A stretch of 42,596 bases of DNA, taken from a virus. Position 1 is the stretch's first letter. Every line of letters begins with the position of its first letter. This document shows positions 37,889 through 42,596 of this stretch, piece by piece. Position numbers and translations under genes: made by a program. The stretch spans positions 1 through 42,596 of the IMG/VR virus record IMGVR_UViG_3300048927_000255; one strand, written 5' to 3'. A model generated the notes under the pieces. It was not told the origin of the DNA. It was given only the letters and a program-made list of their open reading frames with translations, and made no database searches.

Positions 37889-37957
37889 CAGCCCCGGCTC
37901 ATGCCCCGCGGGCGGGGTATCGGCAGGCGCTGTGCCTGGACACGATGAGGAGAGCCG

Positions 37958-38029
37958 ATGTTTGGCGGTAGCGATCCCGAAAACACGATATTCAACCCGA
38001 CGCGCAAGCGGGGCCTCGGCACCAGCTAA
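37958..38029 (+). CDS. micro-ORF of 23 codons with strong ribosome site
   Basis: ATG 37958 follows GAGGAGAG by 5 bases; the product is MFGGSDPENTIFNPTRKRGL plus three residues. No membrane segment; basic C-terminal end. Too short for homology by eye; the ribosome site is the main support. Confidence 0.4.
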   Translation: MFGGSDPENTIFNPTRKRGLGTS

Positions 38030-38059
38030 GCCGCGCCCCCCAACCCACGGAGCAATCAA

Positions 38060-38137
38060 ATGATCAAGTTTCTGGAAGCCCTGCTCGATATCCTCGCGCC
38101 CATCCTCAGCGTGCTGGACCGAAACGGAAAGCTGTAA
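38060..38137 (+). CDS. micro-ORF of 25 codons, amphipathic hydrophobic peptide
   Basis: ATG 38060 with GGAG 8 bases upstream; codes MIKFLEALLDILAPILSVLD plus five residues. It forms one amphipathic/hydrophobic helix, the type of small phage peptide that touches a membrane or a larger partner. Confidence 0.45.
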   Translation: MIKFLEALLDILAPILSVLDRNGKL

Positions 38138-38171
38138 TTCCCTGCCCTGCCCCGTCTATCGGGGCGGCTTC

Positions 38172-38250
38172 GGAGAGCGGGCCGGCGCCGCAACGTCACC
38201 GGCGCTGAAAGTGACTTTCAGGAATTAACCGGGCTACCGGCCCGCTCTCC
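38172..38250 (+). ncRNA. nested-hairpin RNA element between small early genes
   Basis: A 14-bp perfect stem, GGAGAGCGGGCCGG (38172-38185) with CCGGCCCGCTCTCC (38237-38250), encloses two hairpins lying end to end: GCGCCG/CGGCGC (38185-38190 with 38200-38205) and TGAAAG-TGA-CTTTCA (38206-38220). No U-tract follows, so it is not a plain terminator. It sits between the micro-ORF and two small membrane-protein genes. Confidence 0.55.
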
Positions 38251-38284
38251 AAAGCCCACCACCGCGCACCCCGCGCAAATCCCC

Positions 38285-38413
38285 ATGCCCTCAACTATCC
38301 CCGCCTTCTGGTGGGGCCTGGCCCTGCTTGCCCTGGCGGCGGTGGCCCTGGTCCCCATCGGCGAACACTTCAACCGCCGCTATGTCGCGGCCGATCCATG
38401 GGAAGCAATATGA
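38285..38413 (+). CDS. small single-TM protein
   Basis: 42 residues, starting MPSTIPAFWWGLALLALAAV. One membrane helix (about 8-25), then a short polar tail ending PWEAI. Its stop overlaps the next start (ATGA). No good ribosome site. Likely a small membrane peptide made with its partner; function unknown. Confidence 0.5.
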   Translation: MPSTIPAFWWGLALLALAAVALVPIGEHFNRRYVAADPWEAI

Positions 38414-38646
38414 ACGCAATCACAACGACCGCACTTGCGGCACGCTTCCGCAAGTGGCCGTCCATCCCGAGAGTTACTCGCCAGATCGGCGACTTTATCG
38501 CACCTCGGGATCACGCCGGACAAGGGAACTGGAACAGTGACGCAGATATTCCGCGCGTGTGGGCTTGGGCCTCTGGCATCGGCTTCGCAGCGTTCTTTCT
38601 CTTCGGCCGCCCAATTCTTGCTTGGTTGCTGAGCTTCGCAATATGA
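38410..38646 (+). CDS. small membrane protein, 78 residues
   Basis: Starts MNAITTTALAARFRKWPSIP. Basic/polar N-terminal half, then a hydrophobic segment (about 50-76, WAWASGIGFAAFFLFGRPIL, then AWLLSFAI) that could be one bent or two short helices. Translationally coupled to the previous gene by ATGA. No family recognised. Confidence 0.55.
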   Translation: MNAITTTALAARFRKWPSIPRVTRQIGDFIAPRDHAGQGNWNSDADIPRVWAWASGIGFAAFFLFGRPILAWLLSFAI

Positions 38647-38684
38647 ACGGATCTGAGCCCCAGACACACCGCGGCCATCTCCGT

Positions 38685-39161
38685 CTAGCGGTTGCGTTGA
38701 CTTGCTCGAAGCGAGGCCAATTCGCTTTCGGCTTCCTCAAGACGCGCGGCATAGTCTTTTACGACTTCGAGCAAGCTCGAAATTGATTTTCCCTGTGCGT
38801 CGACTATGTCGATTACTCGATCGGTTAGACCAAGGGTCAGACCGATTGAACACATCATGCACATGATTACCAGCATCACCATGGTTGACGAGTTCGGCTT
38901 TTCGTCGCCCATGCTCAGGGCGCATTCCAACGCAACTGCTGCCGCTAAAGCGCTAGCTATCAACGGAAACCCGGCCCACATAGCGACCCCTGGGGAGCAC
39001 GCAAAGGCAAGCCCAGGTATTCGCTTCAACACCCCTCTGAGTCGCTGCGACTCCGGGGTGTCCTTCATCAGAGCCAAAACTCCAGGAATTGCCCCCATCA
39101 ATCCGATGAGCATGCCACCCACTCCCAAGCCATGGGTCCACCAGTTGAATCCCCCGTCCAT
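38685..39161 (-). CDS. multi-TM protein with C-terminal coiled coil; moron candidate
   Basis: 158 residues. Hydrophobic segments at about 11-32, 55-82 and 93-113, then a charged coiled coil (126-155, LLEVVKDYAARLEEAESELA). It is transcribed against its neighbours in the rightward early operon and divergent from the ParB-like gene across 56 bases, as an independent lysogen-expressed unit. Function unknown; membrane plus cytoplasmic coil suits a superinfection-exclusion or defence sensor, which is inference. Confidence 0.65.
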   Translation of the reverse strand: MDGGFNWWTHGLGVGGMLIGLMGAIPGVLALMKDTPESQRLRGVLKRIPGLAFACSPGVAMWAGFPLIASALAAAVALECALSMGDEKPNSSTMVMLVIMCMMCSIGLTLGLTDRVIDIVDAQGKSISSLLEVVKDYAARLEEAESELASLRASQRNR

Positions 39162-39217
39162 TGTTCTTCCCTCGATGTCGACGCGAAATCGTATCTCAAC
39201 CCACCAAAGGTGTCAGC

Positions 39218-40171
39218 ATGACCCATCCCCCTGCATCGTTTAAGACGATGATCAAGGACGGCACGATTAAACGCGCCGACGCAATGAAAGTCCGCTATTC
39301 CGATATCCGCGTGAAAGAGGGTTTCAACCTCCGCGACCTGGATGACGAATACGAAACCGGTATCGAAGCCCTGGCCTCCTACATTCTGGCCGGAGGCACA
39401 TTTCCCGCGCTCGAAGTCATCGCCCTGCCGGACGGTTCTGGCGTGGAGGTGGTGGACGGTCATCGCCGCTATGACGCGATTGGACGGGCGATCCAGCGCG
39501 GCGCGCCCATCGAGTGGGTGGCCGTCGTCGGGTTCCAGGGCAATGAGATAGAACGCCGTGCACGCATCTACACCAGCAACGAAGGCGTCAAGCTGCGACC
39601 ACTGGAAGCGGCGCGGGGCTTTAAGCGGTTCCGCGGAATGGGTCTGGATACGGAGGAAATAGCAACGCTCGTTCACCGCAGCCGGCCACACATCGAAAAC
39701 TATCTCGTCCTCGCGGACGCCGAACCTGATGTGCATGCGCTCGTCCGCAATGGCGCTGTCTCTGTCGAGGTCGCAATCGACGCGATACGCAAGCACGGCA
39801 CCCAAGCCGGGGAGTTTCTGACCGGCAAAGTGGACCAGGCCAGAGCAGCCGGCAAAGCGAAAGTGACCGCCAGCACCATCCACGGCCGCGCCCTGCCCCG
39901 CAAAGTCGTCTCCCCGCTCATCAGCGGCGTCGACGCCTTCATCAAGGGACTGGGCGCCAACCAGCGCGCAACCCTCGTAGACATCCAGGAAGGCCGCGTA
40001 GCGACCGAAACCATCACCATCCCGGCTGCTGCCCTGCTGGACCTGTTCCAGGCTCACGGCGCTGTCGAAACCGCCCGAACCAAGCAAGCCGAAAAGCAAC
40101 GCCGCCAAGCCGAAGCAGCAGCCGCAGCCGGCCAGGCGGAAATCCCCACTGAAGAGGAAGCGACGTCATGA
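39218..40171 (+). CDS. ParB/Srx-fold protein (ParB N-terminal domain)
   Basis: 317 residues from ATG 39218 (AAAGGTG upstream). ParB-type box VVDGHRRYDAIGRA (about 78-91; the GHRR form of the GERR loop) and TSNEGVKLRPLEAARGFKRF (119-138), then an HTH-like region (MGLDTEEIATLVHRSRPHIE). The C-terminal third is Ala/Gln/Glu-rich. True partition ParB comes with ParA; none is seen here, so this is more likely a phage ParB-like nuclease/DNA-binding protein or regulator. It is coupled to the next gene by ATGA. Confidence 0.8.
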   Translation: MTHPPASFKTMIKDGTIKRADAMKVRYSDIRVKEGFNLRDLDDEYETGIEALASYILAGGTFPALEVIALPDGSGVEVVDGHRRYDAIGRAIQRGAPIEWVAVVGFQGNEIERRARIYTSNEGVKLRPLEAARGFKRFRGMGLDTEEIATLVHRSRPHIENYLVLADAEPDVHALVRNGAVSVEVAIDAIRKHGTQAGEFLTGKVDQARAAGKAKVTASTIHGRALPRKVVSPLISGVDAFIKGLGANQRATLVDIQEGRVATETITIPAAALLDLFQAHGAVETARTKQAEKQRRQAEAAAAAGQAEIPTEEEATS

Positions 40172-40728
40172 CCGCCCCCGACAATGCGCCCCCGGTCGAA
40201 TTGGTAGACGCGGCTGTAAATGCGTGGTTCGCAGAAACCCCGCGCGCTGCGTTGACGCGCGACTCGCACGAACACTTCCGCGAACGAATGCGCACCGCCC
40301 TTGTTACGGCGGGCTGGACGGCAACAGCCGCCGCCGATGCGCGGGAGGCCGCGCGCCAGCAACGCTTGATTGATGAACTGAGCAAGATCGTTCACAACAT
40401 GGTTGTTGCGGACCAAGCAGCCTGGATCGAATGGAGGCATGGCAAAGGCGCAGAAGCGGCCATGCAGTGGATTGGCAATGGTCTCTTGGGGCCAGGTCAC
40501 ATCCCCGCAGAGGACGACCCTTACAGCACTGAGGCCCAGGCATGGTACGACGCCAACCGCGCTGACGCCTTCCCGGCCTGCCATTGCGGCCGCCCTTCCA
40601 ACATCCTGCACGTGGGGAAAGGGTACTGCTCTACGGAGCATTACGAAGCCGCTATTGCCGCCCCACAGGGCCGGCAGAGGGCGGAGGCGTCAGCGCCTAA
40701 CACCCGCGCACCTTGCGAGCCAGGCTGA
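40168..40728 (+). CDS. uncharacterised protein with C-terminal Cys/His cluster
   Basis: 186 residues, starting MTAPDNAPPVELVDAAVNAW. Helical N-terminal part (HFRERMRTALVTAGW) and a C-terminal FPACHCGRPSNILHVGKGYC plus STEHYEAA that could bind zinc (Cys-His-Cys...Cys...His). Ends in a disordered tail. It overlaps the ParB-like gene by four bases, so both are made together. No family recognised. Confidence 0.65.
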   Translation: MTAPDNAPPVELVDAAVNAWFAETPRAALTRDSHEHFRERMRTALVTAGWTATAAADAREAARQQRLIDELSKIVHNMVVADQAAWIEWRHGKGAEAAMQWIGNGLLGPGHIPAEDDPYSTEAQAWYDANRADAFPACHCGRPSNILHVGKGYCSTEHYEAAIAAPQGRQRAEASAPNTRAPCEPG

Positions 40729-40730
40729 CG

Positions 40731-41381
40731 TCAGGATGCTCGTTCAAATTTTTGGATATGCATCTCGATGAGCCTTAACGCCAACTTACAAGATGCATGC
40801 ACTGACCACTGCTCCCTGGCGAACTTTTGATGAAGCAATGTCAGCCGCTCCGTCTCTCCCGGCAAATTCACCGTACCGATTTCATTGATTAACTCGAGGC
40901 ACATTTCCAAGTGGTAGAGAGCAGGTATGAGGTGTTTGCTCGTGAACGCAAAAGGTGCCTCATGAATCGGAACAGCGGCTAGGGCACGGTATGGGGCACG
41001 CAACTTTGCTTCGTATCGCCTCGCCTGCAGGATAGGCCTCAAGTAATCGGTCGCTTGGAACTGTCCATAGATCTGATTCAAGCGTGACTGACACGACTGA
41101 ATTATGTGGCTGACCGCATACAGTTGATCCGCACTCTGATCTGCTTTTTCCCTCTTCGCATTACGTCTCTGAGCGTCGACCACCAGAAACGCTGTAACCA
41201 ATGCGCCAATTGAGCCGATCGCTTGGACCCAGCTTGGCGCGTCAAGCAGTCCGTCGCTTGCCGAAGCCGCTGATAGGTCACGCCATCCCCAAGCGAAGAC
41301 AAAGCCCGCGATACCCGCAGTAACGGCAACAGCGCCCCAGAAGATGTGGAGCCGCCAGTCTTCAAACTCAATGTCCTTCAT
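40731..41381 (-). CDS. two-TM protein of unknown function; moron candidate
   Basis: 216 residues; GAGGG lies 6 bases before ATG 41381. Two membrane helices (about 12-33 and 52-69, SWVQAIGSIGALVTAFLVVD), then a 145-residue helical cytoplasmic domain (DQLYAVSHIIQSCQSRLNQI, HLIPALYHLEMCLELINEIG). It is opposite to the flanking early genes, divergent from the methyltransferase across 64 bases, and AT-richer. Its plan recalls the 30.2-kb membrane gene, with a short membrane anchor then a helical domain. Possibly exclusion or defence. Confidence 0.65.
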   Translation of the reverse strand: MKDIEFEDWRLHIFWGAVAVTAGIAGFVFAWGWRDLSAASASDGLLDAPSWVQAIGSIGALVTAFLVVDAQRRNAKREKADQSADQLYAVSHIIQSCQSRLNQIYGQFQATDYLRPILQARRYEAKLRAPYRALAAVPIHEAPFAFTSKHLIPALYHLEMCLELINEIGTVNLPGETERLTLLHQKFAREQWSVHASCKLALRLIEMHIQKFERAS

Positions 41382-41445
41382 TGCATCCCTCGCGATTTGC
41401 CCTTCGTGGCAACCGGGATCGTATCCCATCCCCCTGGAGTTACAC

Positions 41446-42596
41446 ATGATCCGTGACCAGTTCGTTCTGGACATCAACCAAGAAATTATTGTCGACAACT
41501 TCGCCGGCGGCGGCGGCGCTTCAACCGGCATCGAAATGGCGCTCGGCCGCTGCGTAGACGTGGCAATCAACCACGACGCCGAAGCCATCCAAATGCACAG
41601 CATGAACCACCCGCAGACGCGCCACTACTGCGAGTCGGTATGGGATGTGGATCCGCTGGAGGTGACGCAGGGCCGGCCCGTTGGCCTTGGCTGGTTCAGC
41701 CCCGATTGCAAGCATTTCAGCAAGGCCAAGGGCGGCAAGCCGCGCGAAAAGCGCATCCGCGGCCTGGCGTGGATTGTGCTGCGCTGGGTCGCTCTGGTCC
41801 GCCCCCGCGTAATAATGCTTGAGAACGTCGAAGAGTTCCGCACCTGGGGTCCGTTGCTCGAAAACGGCCAGCCTTGCCCCAAGCGAAAGGGCAAGACTTT
41901 CAAGTCCTTCATTCACCAGCTGCAGGAAAAGGGCTACCGCGTCGAACACCGAGAACTCCGTGCCTGCGATTTCGGCGCCCCCACCATCCGCAAGCGGCTC
42001 TTTCTGATCGCACGCTGCGACGGACAGCCTATTGTCTGGCCCTCGCCGACGCATGGTGCCCCGACTTCCCCCGCTGTGCTGTCCGGCCTGCTCAAGCCCT
42101 GGCGCACCGCCGCCGAGTGCATCGACTGGTCTATCCCCTGCCCCTCGATCTTCGAGCGCACCCGGCCGCTGGCCGAGGCAACCATGAAGCGTATCGCGCG
42201 CGGGATTCGCCGCTATGTGGTTGATGCGGCGGATCCGTTTATCGTGAAATGCAATCACACCAGCAATCGCACGGTGTACGACTGCTTCCGGGGCAGCGGC
42301 ATTCATGAACCCCTCAAGACGGTCACGGCAAGCCACGGCATGGCTGTGGCCGTGCCGCACGTCACCAAATTCCGAGCGGGCGCTGTCGGTTCACCGCTGG
42401 ACGAACCTTTGCACACGGTCACGGCCGGCGGCGAACAGGCCCGACCAGGAACGGGTAACGCCATGGGCATCGTCGTGCCCTACCTGACGGAACATGCCAA
42501 CGGATCCACGCAGCGCAATTTCCCCGCCGATGAGCCGCTGCGGACGCAATGCGCCGAGGTAAAGGGCGGGCATTTCGCGGTGGTCGCCCCGACGCT
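41446..42596 (+). CDS. C5-cytosine DNA methyltransferase, 3' end missing
   Basis: At least 383 residues; the gene runs off the window. Motif I FAGGGGAS (19-26), motif IV SPDCKHFS with catalytic Cys88 (Pro-Asp-Cys rather than Pro-Pro-Cys), motif VI ENVEEF (126-131), motif VIII APTIRKRLFLIA (178-189). This phage subtype typically has SPDCKHFSKAKGG. It methylates cytosine in DNA; the target is unknown. No restriction partner is visible, so self-protection against host enzymes or a regulatory role is likely. Start ATG 41446 has TGGAG upstream. Confidence 0.92.
   Translation, partial: MIRDQFVLDINQEIIVDNFAGGGGASTGIEMALGRCVDVAINHDAEAIQMHSMNHPQTRHYCESVWDVDPLEVTQGRPVGLGWFSPDCKHFSKAKGGKPREKRIRGLAWIVLRWVALVRPRVIMLENVEEFRTWGPLLENGQPCPKRKGKTFKSFIHQLQEKGYRVEHRELRACDFGAPTIRKRLFLIARCDGQPIVWPSPTHGAPTSPAVLSGLLKPWRTAAECIDWSIPCPSIFERTRPLAEATMKRIARGIRRYVVDAADPFIVKCNHTSNRTVYDCFRGSGIHEPLKTVTASHGMAVAVPHVTKFRAGAVGSPLDEPLHTVTAGGEQARPGTGNAMGIVVPYLTEHANGSTQRNFPADEPLRTQCAEVKGGHFAVVAPT

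Larger units (their letters stand above)
1480..42596. mobile_element. lambdoid siphovirus prophage (right end beyond the window)
   Basis: Nearly every gene from here to the window edge fits a lambda/HK97-type genome: immunity region with cI/cro, early replication genes, a Q-like regulator, cos-type packaging genes, HK97-fold head, long non-contractile tail with gene J, and a lysis cassette. The left edge is placed just after the terminator at 1473; the exact attachment site is not proven. No integrase or excisionase is seen. All structural and lysis genes are open, so the prophage looks complete in this part. Confidence 0.85.

Noticed and set aside
40197-40216. Stretch resembling the D-arm of tRNA-Leu (AATTGGTAGACGC, as in 1204-1288)
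   Set aside because: It encodes VELVDAAV in an open, coupled gene; the rest of a tRNA cloverleaf is absent, so the match is likely chance.

Overview
The window is a stretch of GC-rich beta-proteobacterial chromosome (codon use and gene order fit Alcaligenaceae such as Bordetella or Achromobacter; this is inference) that runs into a long lambdoid siphovirus prophage. Positions 1-1473 are host DNA: the end of a xanthine/uracil-type permease gene, a tRNA-Leu(CAA) gene with its promoter, a possible relic of an integrase tail, the 3' part of another tRNA gene and a strong terminator. From about 1480 to the right edge the genes are phage-like. No integrase is visible, and the window ends inside a DNA methyltransferase gene, so the prophage continues to the right.

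Late region (minus strand, read from 29.1 kb down to 2.8 kb). The order is a small conserved gene, HNH nuclease, small and large terminase, portal, ClpP-like protease, HK97-type capsid, connector and closure proteins, tail tube, the G/T tail chaperones (with a GGGAAAC slippery site), tape measure, minor tail proteins M, L, K, I, the 1905-residue host-specificity protein J, two tail-tip accessory genes, two holin-like proteins, a lysozyme-like protein, Rz/Rz1 and a lipoprotein. Left of these, on the plus strand, are a SRAP (YedK/HMCES-like) gene, a small partner gene and a 48-codon ORF.

Control and early region (31.2-36.8 kb). A Cro-like gene reads left and a CI-like S24 repressor reads right. 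They are separated by three operators about 22 bp apart, and a second set of three lies beyond cI over a good rightward promoter. The leftward early operon encodes a CII-like protein, small genes, a YbcO-like nuclease, an O-like initiator carrying four 22-bp iterons (the likely origin), a P-like helicase loader, a PDDEXK nuclease and a Q-like regulator. The rightward promoter is followed by a consensus boxA and a hairpin-rich leader, then small early genes, a ParB-like protein and a C5 methyltransferase.

Accessory cargo. This includes hicAB between the early and late operons and three minus-strand membrane-protein genes (30.2, 38.7 and 40.7 kb) that look like morons. The least explained parts are a 175-bp non-coding island of repeated GTTAGC/CCTAA motifs framed by a perfect 11-bp inverted repeat (30978-31120), a possible leader-peptide/terminator arrangement in front of the 30.2-kb membrane gene, and a compact nested-hairpin element at 38172-38250.
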